In this document: piece by piece, positions 1 through 10,649 of the stretch
Numbering within the stretch: the first letter of the stretch is position 1
How the letters are laid out: each line of letters begins with the position of its first letter
Source: Phallusia fumigata
Lineage: Eukaryota > Chordata > Ascidiacea > Phlebobranchia > Ascidiidae
Reading direction: 5' to 3'
Assembly: GCA_008931825.1 (NCBI GenBank)
Contig: QXVZ01002247.1
Span: 7,962 to 33,892 of the forward strand
DNA: 25,931 nt
The notes under the pieces: model-generated
The model's input: the letters and a program-made list of their open reading frames with translations, nothing else
The model's database searches: none
What the model was told of the DNA's origin: nothing
Position numbers and translations under genes: made by a program

Positions 1-141
1 TTTTGATAACGGCACGTACTTGGTCTCGTCCTATAAGTATTGTACTGCCATTTACTATGAAAGTTACCATGTGTGGTAGTGGGTGCAACAGCTGACTGCC
101 AAACAGAAATAAATGGCATTTAAGCATTTTTCACATTGTTA

Positions 142-149
142 TGACGTCA
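142..149. promoter_or_regulatory. Perfect palindromic CRE (ATF/CREB) site
   Basis: The eight bases TGACGTCA form the full cAMP-response-element palindrome, within a ten-base palindrome atgacgtcat at 141-150. It lies about 225 bases upstream of the first CRAL-TRIO start codon, a plausible promoter position. Binding by a CREB/ATF bZIP factor is inferred from the consensus only. An eight-base match can arise by chance in 26 kb. I see no clear TATA box here. Confidence 0.35.
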
Positions 150-373
150 TAAAAATACGTTGAATTTGCAAATCCAGTTTAGCACGAGTCGGACAGAAAC
201 GACGAGTTGTAACTACTAGTTACATATGATTTCAGTTGTGACCCGGCAATCGCATTACGTACCAGTTTTGTAGAACATATAGATTTTGTCTTGTAGTTAA
301 AACGAAATTCCTAAATACAATTCATTTTTCCCCATGTTATTAATTTTGCACAGCAATTTGTATGTTTGTGATT

Positions 374-1195
374 ATGGCAACCAGATACGAGTGCAAGCTG
401 TCCGCTGATCTTCTGGAAAAAGCAGTAAACGAGTTACACGAGCCGAGAGACAACGCCGAACGTTTAAAAGCCATCGACGAGTTTCGCGAAAATTTTAAGG
501 TCCAACGTCCGGAAACAAACCTCAAACGCGAGGACGATGCATTTTTATTGCGATTTCTTCGAGCAAAGAAGTTTAACCAAGCCAAGGCAATTAAAACCCT
601 GTCTAATTACTTAACGACTATACCTGCATGGACCGAGGTGTATCAACGCCTTCAAAACCCCGTACTTATTAGCGACGCCCTCAACTCTGGGGCCGTGGTT
701 CCACTTTCCGGTAAAGCTAAAGATGGTTCGACGGTGGTGTTAGGTCGTCCTGGACTTGGGGAAACAAACCTATTTCTAGATCTTCTCGCTAATGTAATAC
801 TAACAACGGATGTCCTGCTTGAACGGGAAGATGTACAGATCTGTGGCGTCACTGTGATTCAGGATATGGCCTATTTAACTATGGAGATAGTGAAACAGAC
901 CAACCCATTAATGCAAAAGAGGTTTGGCGAAATTATGCAGGATTCCATGCCGGTGAGAGTGAAAGGCATGCACGTAACCAACGAACCAAAGATATTTGAC
1001 ATTCTCTATTCGGTCATGTACCCTCTTATGAAAGAGAAATTGAGACAACGGTTTCGTCTGCACGGGCAGGATTTCTCTACCCTTTACACACTTGTTGATC
1101 GGGATGTTCTTCCCCCAATGTTTGCTGGAAACGGTCCCGTGATAGACGCCGAGGGATGGAAGAACATGATACTTGGCGAGCAAACACAGCTTTAA
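374..1195 (+). CDS. CRAL-TRIO lipid-transfer protein, alpha-TTP/clavesin-like, copy 1
   Basis: Single-exon gene for 273 aa. The family binds hydrophobic ligands (tocopherol, retinoids, phosphoinositides) in a lidded pocket and moves them between membranes in the cytosol. A CRAL-TRIO-N helical region lies at about residues 25-80, with the hallmark DDAFLLRFLRAKKF at 54-67. The lipid-binding domain spans about 95-265, including QDMAYL at 163-168, VRVKGMHVTNEP at 194-205 and LPPMFAG at 246-252. R195, K197, K222 and R226 fall where alpha-TTP has its phosphoinositide-contacting basic residues. I chose the ATG at 374 over the in-frame ATG at 362 because the neighbouring paralogue begins at the same aligned position and both then have 273 codons. 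A polyadenylation signal AATAAA lies at 1517-1522. The ligand cannot be told from sequence. Lack of introns, unlike vertebrate TTPA, suggests an old retrocopy origin (inference). Confidence 0.9.
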   Translation: MATRYECKLSADLLEKAVNELHEPRDNAERLKAIDEFRENFKVQRPETNLKREDDAFLLRFLRAKKFNQAKAIKTLSNYLTTIPAWTEVYQRLQNPVLISDALNSGAVVPLSGKAKDGSTVVLGRPGLGETNLFLDLLANVILTTDVLLEREDVQICGVTVIQDMAYLTMEIVKQTNPLMQKRFGEIMQDSMPVRVKGMHVTNEPKIFDILYSVMYPLMKEKLRQRFRLHGQDFSTLYTLVDRDVLPPMFAGNGPVIDAEGWKNMILGEQTQL

Positions 1196-1803
1196 AGTGT
1201 CGCGTGGTACACGGCAAACATGGCGACATCAAAGTATACGATTTGCTATTTGAAAAAGCAACGTGTACAATTTGTTTTCGTAAGAACAGGTCATACTTCT
1301 GATAATTTCGCTGTAACAGTGGCATTTTCGCAAATCATGATGATGTATGTTGTGTGTAAAGCTGTATAATTACTGCGTTATCCCGCTTAAATAGTATTTT
1401 CTATTGCGTTGCAGAATACTTGCTGGGTAAATGTGGGTGTACCACTTGTCGCAATTGGCCTATGCAGAAATGTGTCCGAGTTTATACCAGTCGTAGCAGA
1501 AACATTCGTAAAGTGCAATAAACCTTATTTCTGTTAAATTTTTTTCGTTTGTTTGGAAAAAAAGCAAGAATTTCTAGTGCCCTGAGGCGTAGCGATCTAG
1601 CAGCGCTTTATGTTATGAGTCGTATGTTTGCAGAGCTGTAGCGATTCGTCACTAAATTATAACGGTCGGTGAACAGTGGTAGCCTATGCTGAGAAATGCA
1701 TAAAAGTGTGACGAAGCCTTTAGCCCAATGTCTACCGTGCAAGCTATTAATAAAATACGATATTTTTGTTAGCAGCCATAAAGTTAGTCTCGCACAAGCA
1801 ATC
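1196..1803. other. Spacer between the two CRAL-TRIO genes
   Basis: Holds the 3' UTR of copy 1 (AATAAA at 1517-1522, followed by T-rich sequence) and the promoter and leader of copy 2. The reading frame of copy 2 stays open upstream to an ATG at 1696, but those 36 codons have no counterpart in copy 1 and do not look like protein. A pyrimidine-rich stretch ending in AG near 1774 could be a splice or trans-splice acceptor for the copy 2 leader. Nothing else recognisable. Confidence 0.5.
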
Positions 1804-2625
1804 ATGACGGAGCGCTACAAATTTACCCTGTCAGCCGAACTTTTGGAAAAGGCGATTAAAGAGCTGAACGAACCAAAGTCAGATTCACAGCGGTTGAAAG
1901 CCATCGATTTGTTTTTGGAGACTTTTGAAGAAAAGTACCCACTCATAGGTCTTCCCAGAAACGATGACGCCTTTGTTCTACGATTTCTTCGTGCAAGAAA
2001 GTTTAACCAAAAAAAGGCAATCAGTCTTCTGCACAAATACCTGACACAGCCTGCTGACTGGCCTGCGATGTTCGATAAGATTTGGAACCCAGTTTTGATG
2101 GGTGACGCACTGGATTCTGGGGCAGTGGTGCCGCTAGCGTCAAAGGCCAAGAACGGGTCGACTGTGATAGTCGTGCGCCCGGGTCTTGGAGAAAAAAACA
2201 TTTTTCTCGATTTGTTTGCAGACCTGTTTTTAACTATCGAAACTTTGCTTGACGACGAATCTGTGCAAATCAACGGGGTGACGGTGATGCAGGATATGGC
2301 TTATTTAAGCATGGACATGGTCAAGCAGATGAGCCCCTTAGTAGCAAAAAAGTTCATAAACACACTGCAAGAATGCACACCAGTGCGAATCTGCAGTATG
2401 AACACCACCAACCAGTCTCGAATATTCGATGTGTTTTTCTCCATTGTTCAACCTTTCATGAACAACAAAACAAAGTCAAGGTTTAACCTTCACGGTACAA
2501 ACTTCAGCGACTTGTACGAGATTGTAGACCGGTCTGTGTTGCCGCCAATGTTTGCCGGCGAAGGTCCTGAATTAAACCCAGAAGACTGGAAATCGAAGTT
2601 GATCGGCGAGTCCACAGAGTTGTAA
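1804..2625 (+). CDS. CRAL-TRIO lipid-transfer protein, alpha-TTP/clavesin-like, copy 2
   Basis: Intronless tandem paralogue of the gene at 374-1195. It has 273 aa and aligns to it end to end without a gap, from MTERYKFTLSAELLEKAI to the final TEL. The CRAL-TRIO-N region (DDAFVLRFLRARKF at 54-67) and the lipid-binding domain with QDMAYL (163-168), LHGTNFSDLYEIVDR (229-243) and LPPMFAG (246-252) are intact. In the basic patch, R195 and the K/R pair near 222-226 remain, but the position of K197 in copy 1 is a cysteine (VRICSM), so membrane-lipid contacts may differ. The start at 1804 is set by homology to copy 1; the upstream in-frame ATG at 1696 is rejected. A polyadenylation signal AATAAA lies at 2775-2780. 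The ligand is unknown. Confidence 0.9.
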   Translation: MTERYKFTLSAELLEKAIKELNEPKSDSQRLKAIDLFLETFEEKYPLIGLPRNDDAFVLRFLRARKFNQKKAISLLHKYLTQPADWPAMFDKIWNPVLMGDALDSGAVVPLASKAKNGSTVIVVRPGLGEKNIFLDLFADLFLTIETLLDDESVQINGVTVMQDMAYLSMDMVKQMSPLVAKKFINTLQECTPVRICSMNTTNQSRIFDVFFSIVQPFMNNKTKSRFNLHGTNFSDLYEIVDRSVLPPMFAGEGPELNPEDWKSKLIGESTEL

Positions 2626-3282
2626 AAACTCAAGTTTTTCAAAATATTTTTGATTGCTTAATGCAGTAATGATTATTTTATTTTGTCCATGCCATAGAAG
2701 GTTATAAAGTCTCAATTTTATGAATAACGCGCAAACCAAAAGATATATTGTTATTAACACGCAAACTTTAAATGAATAAAATGTATTGAAGCACTCGTGT
2801 TGTACGTTTTTATGTTTTTTAAAAGAACATTACTTACTTCAATTGGATTTGTGCCACATTACTCAAAATTATATTAGAACGTGTCAGGCGAGAGCCCCAA
2901 ATCAGAGTGTTTAAGTTTTCTCTGATTGGCTTTTATTTAATCTTAAAACTAATCTTTTTTCACCTAATTATAAGGTTTTCCAATGAAAATAAAAACTAGC
3001 CGATACCTACCCGTTTTGGGCAGAACCAAAATGTGCAAATCTTTGTTGTTGTTTTTTTCGAATTTCAAATTTTTTGTTCAAAATTGAATAAGTTACACAA
3101 GAGGTCGCCATTCACACACACAATTAAAACGGGGGATCTCCCGATGGCGTGAAAGTAATCCTGCGTAACTGAAAAGTGAGAAGTAGCTGGTCTCATTTCT
3201 CAACTATAAATGCAAGAACAATACATTCGTTTGCATTAGGCTGTGGATACATACTTCGCAGTAATTACAAGACAATTAAACA
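2626..3282. other. Spacer between CRAL-TRIO copy 2 and NADSYN1 copy A
   Basis: Contains the copy 2 3' UTR (AATAAA at 2775-2780), an imperfect hairpin (arms 2897-2907 and 2920-2929, around a reverse CCAAT), and the presumed promoter of NADSYN1 copy A. The rest is AT-rich with no coding signal. Confidence 0.5.
3205..3210 (+). promoter_or_regulatory. Candidate TATA box for NADSYN1 copy A
   Basis: TATAAA lies 73 bases before the copy A start codon. Transcription would then begin at about 3235-3240 and leave a 5' leader of about 45 bases. In AT-rich DNA such a match is only suggestive. A reverse CCAAT box lies about 280 bases further upstream, at 2924-2928. Confidence 0.35.
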
Positions 3283-6200
3283 ATGGGGAGCAAAGTAAAA
3301 CTGGCTGTTTGCACTTTGAATCAATGGGTATTAGATTTTGAAGGAAATTTGGAAAGACAGGTGAAAGCATTCAAACAAGGTCGCGAAAATGGCGCTACAT
3401 ATTGTTTAATGCCGGAAATTTCCATACCCGGATATACATGTGAAGATCATTTCTCTGAAGGTGATACAGAGATGCATTCATGGGAAGTATGTCCTTATCA
3501 AAGTTATTGATTTTTCTGCATTAAATAATAAACAATCTTACAGGTTCTTAAGGAACTTTTGCAAATGGAAGAAAGCAAACAAATGATTTGTGATGTCGGT
3601 ATGCCGATTGTACACAGAGGATCCAGATACAATTGCAGAGTTATATATTTGTACAAAAGAATCCTGCTTATACGTCCCAAATCAGCATGCGCCAATGAGG
3701 TGATTTTTCATTTATATGGTCTTATGTGGTCCCATGTTATTTCTATTTGTAAGACATAAATTTAATATTACTCCAGGGAAATTACAGAGAACTCCGCTGG
3801 TTTGTACCATGGCAAAAGAAAAAGTCGATAGAAAATTTTCTGCTTCCCCAAAATATACAAAACATTACTGGTGAGTTACGTTTGTATTTACTGGCGACCA
3901 AATTTTTTTCAGTCTCAATTCATTTAAGCACTATCTACAAACTCTCACTTAACTAGCTATGTTGAATGTAGTTAAAGGCTTTGTTTCCTTCAATAAACCT
4001 AATTATATTGTTGTGATTCTTTCACCAAGTGAAGTATTTACACCTCAACTCAACATATCATATGCAGCTACAAACTCTAAACTATGTAATGATGTGATAA
4101 GCAAAAAACATGGTTTCTTAATATTTATTTTGACCAATCAATTCAATAAACACAAAGATATGTTACCACAGGTGGCTGGTAATGCAACCTGAGGAATTTA
4201 TAATCTCTAACCATCCATTGATAAAACTTTAAAGTAGGATATTTTTTAAATATGATTAACTAGATTAGTGTGGCCTAACTTTATTTTGCTGTGGGCCATC
4301 AAATACTGATAGTTTATTCTGTGAGCCAGTGTTTAATTAGAGAAACATAAAATGACAAGCCGACACAAAAATTAATTATCAAATGTTCTTTTATGCACAA
4401 AAGAGGTTTTTTACAACTGTTTGTGTCATTTATTTTCCAAATCATAGTTATCAGACTAAAAAATAGGTTAACTAAATTACAGTTTCCAGGTCCCGAAAAT
4501 AAATTCTGATAGTGGCATGCAGGTCTGCAGTTTGACAAAGTTTAATATAGATATATGACACAGGGGTAATGATAAATTTATTGTTGATGTGATACAAAAC
4601 TGCAATCATTTTGTTGCACTTTTTCCAGAAAATATATCACAATTTTTACAAGCATCTGTCCAATGTTATGTAATTTGTTTTGTTGTTTTTTTACCTATGC
4701 TTTCTTATTTGCCTGTGTTTACTTGCATTGATTGTCTAAAAAGTAGCAGTTCTCTATTTAAAAAAATATAAAAATTAATTTATATTTCAGGCCAGCACAC
4801 TGTTCCATTTGGTGATGGAGTTATTGAAACCCAAGACTGCTGCATTGGGAGTGAGGTATGTGAGGAGATGTGGACTGCTGATTGCACCAGTGTGCACCAG
4901 TCCTTGAATGGAGTTGATGTTATCACCAATGCAAGTGGAAGCCATTTTAATTTGCGAAAGCTTCACCAGAGGTAAAAGTTATTTTGTTGAAAAACCTAGA
5001 GTTGATCAAAATTATGTACTATTAAACACTGTGACAAACTTAATTTTTCTTTTGTTTTTGGTATTTGCCTTTTTATTTTTTAGGTTTATTTTTTAATATT
5101 CAGTTTTTAGATATTAATAAAACTTGTACAAAAAGTCAAAGAAAACTTGTGTTTTAGATACCCTTAAACAACGCACTAAGTTTAGAAATTAGCCCTATCC
5201 CCCAAATGTGATCAACATACAAGTTATGAATTCCAATTATGACTTAACTCGCAAAACAAGCACTTTGTATCACCAAATAACTAACTATTTTTCGTTTCAG
5301 AGTTGATATCATAAAAACAGCCACAGCAAGGCTTGGTGGGGCGTATTTACTATCTAACATAGTGGGATGTGATGGTGGTCGCATGTTCTATGATGGTTGT
5401 TCAATGATTGCCATGAATGGCGAAATTGTGGCTCAGGGCTGGCAGTTCACTTTGGAGGAGGTGGAAGTAACAATTGCCACGGTCGAGTTGAACGATATTC
5501 GCAAATATCGGTCAGTTCTCAACACAACAAGTTTATTTGGTTAAACACAGTGGACTTTTGAAGGCTACATTACGAATTTATTACATTACTTTTATGTGCG
5601 CGCAACAGGAATGCAAAGTTAAGACTAGCTTGTTATTTTCAACTTTGATTTATTGTAAACGTGCTGTTTGTTACAACCCAGTGCGGCGATCTCACACCGG
5701 AGTTTACAATCAACGGTGGAAAGTGAATATCCTCGCATCAAGATCCACGACTTTGCCATGTCGCCTAGTGGTATATTATCCCAGTTTAAGCTTGAATGCT
5801 CGCCACCTATATGTGTGGATTACAAAACTCCAGAGGAAGAGATTGAATTTTCCACCGCCGGTTGGTTGTGGGATTACTTGCGCAGAAGCGGCCAATCTGG
5901 ATTCTTTCTACCTCTCAGTGGTGGAGTGGATAGCTCATCTGTGGCGTGCATTGTGTTTGCAATGTGTAACATGGTGAGCACATTGTAGCATTATGCTTCA
6001 TGTTTATTAGTGTAGAGGCAGACCTCGGTTATAATTCGGACCTTTTCAGCGCTAAAGTGGGACCGCAGGCACCGGGTGAAAACTTACCCTGCTTACCCAC
6101 GTACACGCCTTTTACGCGAAATAAAGCAACGCATCTTTTAACTTGTTTTCTCTAGGTGGCGTCGCCTCTGCATACACATCGGGCGAAAAGAGCCACCAGG

Positions 6201-9200
6201 ATGTTTTAGCCCAGGCCCTTCGAAGGCTTAATTCGATCATAACTTGTGTTGCAAATCTTCACCTTGTCTTGTTAGACTTTCGCTAATAATTGTAAAACAG
6301 TCCTGTAAAATGTATCGTGCAGCGGTAATTAACAACACTCGTATCGCACATTTTGAGTTGCAGCTTAAGAAAGGCATAATGGTTTTTTTCATAATCTCCG
6401 GCCCTGCGTATTGGGCGCTCTCATTCAGTAATACTCCACTTAGTGAACTGGCATACTATGAAACAAAAGCGTAACCATCCAACCCAAAAAAGTTTTTGGG
6501 GGAAGGGAGGCAAGCAACCTATAACTTGATGTGAACTTTAGAGATTTTCCCAGGGGATACCTATCGTATCTCACATTATCTTCACAGCATTTAACTATTT
6601 AATCTGCAGGTTTGCAAAGCAGCAAAAGATGGAAATGAGATCGTTTTAAACGATGTTCGGCGTCTGGTGAATGACGAATCGTATGTTATCACGTCACCCG
6701 AAAATCTGTGCAACAAGATTTTTACAACGTGCTATATGGCCAGCGAAAACTCTTCAGGTTTGTCACAAAGTTCCCACAGGCAGTTGTTTTCAACTGAATG
6801 GCTACAAGTATGTTGAAAAGGCCAACATTGAAAAAAAATGTTTGAAAACAGTTTAAATCTGACATTTAGGCAAATGCATTTTCGCAGCAACCGATTAAAT
6901 GTGGCCCACTAAATTTTAAGAAAGGACAAACAATCCTAGATCACATAAAACAGACTAATTATGTTGTGTCACCACAATCGAACAGTGGTAATACAATAAC
7001 AACTTTGTATTCTGTCCAGTTGTTTTTTTTCATGGCAGCGGTTTTCGCTGCAAATTTAACTTACTAGGTGTACTTTTCAAACACTTTTACATAACTCGTT
7101 ACTACGGCGTTTTACAATAAAAATCAGTTATGATGGTGGTTCATTCTGTTTTTCGGTTTGGGTGACCGCGTACGTAAAGAAATCGATTTCCGGCCTAAAA
7201 TATTCTATCAACAATTATGTGGTTACGTAACTTCACAAATGTACGATATATGTTTTTGTATGCAGTTGCGACGAAACGACGTGCTTCGTCCCTCGCCAAA
7301 CGAATTGGTTCAAACCACTTGGAGTTGTGCATAGACACCGTGGTTTCTGCGTTACTTATGGTTTTCACCTCCGTGACCAATCTTATTCCAAAGTTTAGGG
7401 CAAATGGAGGATCAAATCGCGAAAACCTCGCATTGCAAAACGTACAAGCAAGAACCAGGTAAACCAATACAATTAGATCGGCAGGGTTGGTCGTTTTAAC
7501 AGCACACTTATCAGGCTTGGATAAAACAAACACTTCAATTCATAACCACTGTTCCCAACTAATAACCGAAAATCAACCCCACAAAAAGGATGCTTTATCA
7601 CAACTGTTTGTTGATGGGAAAGCACGTAACTTATTTCTTTTGTTTAGTTTGTTTGTCACGATTTTTTTGTGTACATCCACATGACAAAACTTATCTGGTG
7701 TTCGTATATTAAACTCATTCTAATGTCGTGTATATATGCTTACTGCTGGCTTTTTGCTTTGCTAGGATGGTGTTGGCTTATCTCTTTGCGCAACTTCTGC
7801 AGTGGGTTCGGGGAAATCCAGGAAGTTTGCTCGTTCTCGGATCTTCAAATGTCGACGAAAGTTTACGTGGATATTTCACAAAGTTTGTGTTGCTTTTGTC
7901 TGCGCTTGGTTTTCTTATTCTAGCTTTGGATAACGTGCGTCGACATAACTTGGTTTCAATCTAAGACCGAAAACTATTATACATGTTTTGTGGTATTTCA
8001 ATTCCAACACTTCAGCACCAAATGTTAGCGGCATGTTAAAACTCCCTTTGTTGTCATAGATTTTTAACAAGTTTTAAAAGTTTCTTTCAGGACATTAACA
8101 TTTTAGAATAAATTTTACTTTTGTTGCGTTTCTTTGCACAGGTACGATTGTTCGAGTGCTGACATCAACCCCATCGGCGGAATTAGCAAAACTGACTTGA
8201 AATCATTCATTCTGTACTTTACCGAGAAGTACGACGTGCATTCATTGAAAGAGATTGTTGAAGCTCCCCCTACAGCCGAACTTGAACCACTAAACGAGGG
8301 TAATACTGCTTTCACCGTTTAGTATTTTGTGAAAGCTGTCTTTATTCCCGAGTAACTTGTCATCATCGGCCCTTTAACAGTTTACTGCTAAAAATTGATG
8401 TGTCGAAGAGCCTACAACAGTGAAATACAATTTCCAATGAAACATGTTTTAGTTAAGGTTTAATTTTTTTACAAACGCTGTTTCTTGCTGCCAAAATATA
8501 TATACTCGCAAAAATGTGCTCGCAAAATCGATTCCAAAAATCGACATTATGGCCGTTATATTTTTTATGTTCACACTTTTTTGCACAAAATGATATCTTC
8601 CACAGGTGAGATCACTCAAACCGACGAAGACGACATGGGCATGACGTACGAAGAGCTGTCAGTGTTCGGCAAACTGCGCAAGGTTTCGTTGTGCGGTCCG
8701 TACTTCATGTTTACCAAGTTGGTGCACTTGTGGAAGGAAACATGTTCCCCTATGAAGGTAGTTGGTAATTGTACTTTCTCGTGCAATTTTTCCTCTCAGT
8801 TAATGGATGCAATTGTAAAACATCGGGATAAACGCTAGTTTTGATGCGTTTTTCAACATTCAACCCACCAGGCTATTATATCACCGTATTGTAACAAAAA
8901 TAACAGTAAGACGAACACAGAACATATTTCCAGTGCTATGCAAAAGCAGATCAAATAAAAGGATCCTAATGCATTATGTAGTTTGTAAGGAGTTTGATCA
9001 CCGCATATTAATAGTTAGGTTGCTCAAAAAGTGAAGCACACAAAGCAGATCTAATGTTAGGACCCCAATGTATCTTTGAGTTTGTAAGGAGTTTGATCAC
9101 CGCATATTAATAATTAGGTTGCTCAAAAAGTGAAGCACTTTTTCTATTCGTACTCGATAAATCGCCACAAGATGGCGACCCTTACTCCGGCGATGCATGC

Positions 9201-9830
9201 AGAGGTTTATGGCCCGGATGACAACAGACACGATCTTAGACCTTTTCTCTACAACAAAAAGTGGACTTGGCAATTCAGGTACAGAATAGTTGGATTATGC
9301 TGTATGGGGGGGATGAAAGATGGCTATTTAAAAATAAAATTCTAAACTTGTTAAATGGAAATCCCCACGCATTTGCTAACTGGCATGTGGTTTTGTTGCC
9401 TGTCCCAAAAATAAAAAAGTCATAAAACTTTGACAGTTCTTTAAAGCTACATGTTTTAACCTACCATTTAAAAAATTTAGTGATGGTAACTTTATAAAAT
9501 GTAGCGAAACAAACTTTTCTTTCTTTAATGTTTTTGACCTTTTTATCAGGCCATTTGTATTAAGGAATTGCGAAATTGCTACAACGCATCATCAGCAGCG
9601 TAACGACGGGTTAGCATACTGATGATGCGTTGTTGCGATTGTAATTCTGTTCAGTACGAGAGGAACCACAGATGTAAACTTGCTATTTTGGCCTTAAAAA
9701 CTGTAAAAAATCAATGGGGAAAATAAAAACGCACTGTTATTAAAAGATGACTACTTTCTGTTGATTTTATAAGCTCTACTATTGTAGGAAAATTGACGAA
9801 CATGCCTCAAAAATGGAAGCATCGGTTTAA
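3283..9830 (+). CDS. NADSYN1: Glutamine-dependent NAD+ synthetase, tandem copy A (complete, 13 exons)
   Basis: Catalyses the last step of NAD+ synthesis: nicotinic acid adenine dinucleotide + ATP + glutamine to NAD+, in the cytosol. Exons by splice consensus and homology: 3283-3486, 3544-3699, 3777-3870, 4791-4971, 5301-5510, 5682-5973, 6610-6757, 7266-7458, 7766-7882, 8142-8299, 8606-8757, 9118-9278, 9788-9830. The 2109 spliced bases give 702 aa (human about 706). The N-terminal nitrilase (glutaminase) domain keeps its triad E45, K114 and C175 (GSEVCEEMW). The C-terminal synthetase domain has the ATP pyrophosphatase loop SGGVDSS at 361-367, then [16 protein letters not shown] and PPTAELEPL. 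Introns over 300 bases (3, 4, 6, 7, 8, 10, 11, 12) are AT-rich and otherwise empty except intron 11 (99-bp duplication) and intron 12 (28S rRNA fragment). The C-terminal end (HASKMEASV) differs from B and C. Confidence 0.93.
8943..9138 (+). repeat. Two-copy 99-bp tandem duplication covering the exon 12 acceptor of NADSYN1 copy A
   Basis: Two diverged units with a 99-base offset, 8943-9041 and 9042-9138. Both carry gtttgtaaggagtttgatca, then a TTAG acceptor, then gttgctcaaaaagtgaagca, which is the first 20 bases of exon 12. The second unit leads into the real exon (9118-9278). The first unit copies its acceptor (AG at 9017-9018) and the exon start, but its frame reaches TAA after 11 codons ([11 protein letters not shown]). 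It is therefore a decoy acceptor or an alternative terminal exon. Confidence 0.85.
9566..9678 (+). repeat. 28S rRNA-derived fragment (sarcin-ricin loop region) with inverted partial copy
   Basis: From about 9605 the sequence follows the 3' part of large-subunit rRNA: gacgggttag, then actgatgatgcgttgttgcg, then the near-invariant sarcin-ricin stretch cagtacgagaggaacc at 9652-9667. A few bases are missing after the ttag compared with 28S. An inverted copy of its middle lies just upstream (9566-9595, against 9619-9647). The innermost 15 bases of the arms (9581-9595 and 9619-9633) pair perfectly around a 23-base loop. It sits inside the last intron of NADSYN1 copy A, so it is a stranded rRNA fragment and not an rRNA gene. 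The similarity is recalled from animal 28S sequence, not computed. Confidence 0.78.
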
Positions 9831-10364
9831 AGCGGACGATCTCGAAACCACTTTTTGTTTTATTGTCAGTTTTATACGTGCTTTAGAATCTTTAATGACA
9901 AAAATTTTTTTTTCGTTGCACGCACTGATTTTGAATTTTTTCGTGTGTTAGTTGCTTTCTGATTTGCATTCAACTGTTGTGCTATTTAATCTTAGCAGTT
10001 AAAATGCGTGTGGTACAAATACCTATCCTCCAATGCACGCGTTAGATGGTGACATGCGTTGGTAATCAAACGTTTTATAAATAATGAACAGCTCTTTGCT
10101 CAGAAGAAGACAACAAATATCCAGCTCATTACTTTTTTACACCTTTTAGCCATTATTTTTGGATTGTCTGGTAGATAATTACCTCATTTTGTTTGATGCG
10201 TTATCATGTGTGACATTGCGTCTTATATCTCCTTAGGTCAATGTATTTGTGTGCTTTTGGTTTTTGTTTGCCTTCAGTATAAAACAAAACCTTATCGATT
10301 GAGACCACGTGCTTTTCACAGAACGTATTTGTATGGTGAAATTCAGATTTTTGAAACATTGGGG

Positions 10365-10430
10365 ATCGGCAGCGGCCCGGTGTTCAAAACCCGCCGTTGA
10401 GCAAAACCATCTGGCCCGCATCCCCTTTGC
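10365..10430. mobile_element. Possible degraded hAT-type non-autonomous DNA transposon piece
   Basis: The stretch gcagcggcccggtgttcaaa and the downstream ctggcccgcatcccctttgc resemble the 'ggcccggtggttgaaaacc' style inner ends common in animal hAT elements. It is GC-rich in an AT-rich setting. I cannot define terminal inverted repeats or a target-site duplication, so this is a weak call from resemblance alone. Confidence 0.25.
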
Positions 10431-10649
10431 AAAATGAAAAATAAACGTTTGGTTTTCGTTATGAACTGTCGATGACTACTGTCGTTAGAATTATTCTATT
10501 GCCATACAAGAAGATAAATAGAATAAAATACCTTGAAATACCTTGCAGGTTTTACCGAAATCATAGACAATAAAGACAAGCAATATTGTAAGTGGAAAAT
10601 TAGTACAGTCCGCTGGGCCTTGGCTATAATCTTGGCTTGGTCGGTACAC

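Noticed and set aside
1696-1803. N-terminal extension of CRAL-TRIO copy 2 from the ATG at 1696
   Set aside because: The 36 extra codons have no counterpart in copy 1, whereas starting at 1804 makes both proteins 273 residues and aligned from the first codon.
2897-2929. Hairpin upstream of NADSYN1 copy A as a regulatory RNA
   Set aside because: The stem is only about ten pairs with a bulge and lies in AT-rich intergenic DNA, where such hairpins are common.
9566-9647. Intronic hairpin as a microRNA precursor
   Set aside because: Length and pairing would suit a pre-miRNA, but the downstream arm and its continuation match 28S rRNA, so an inverted rRNA fragment explains it better.
9605-9678. A real 28S rRNA gene or rDNA unit
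   Set aside because: Only some 70 bases match, with internal loss, inside an intron, and beside an inverted copy. No other rRNA sequence is present nearby.
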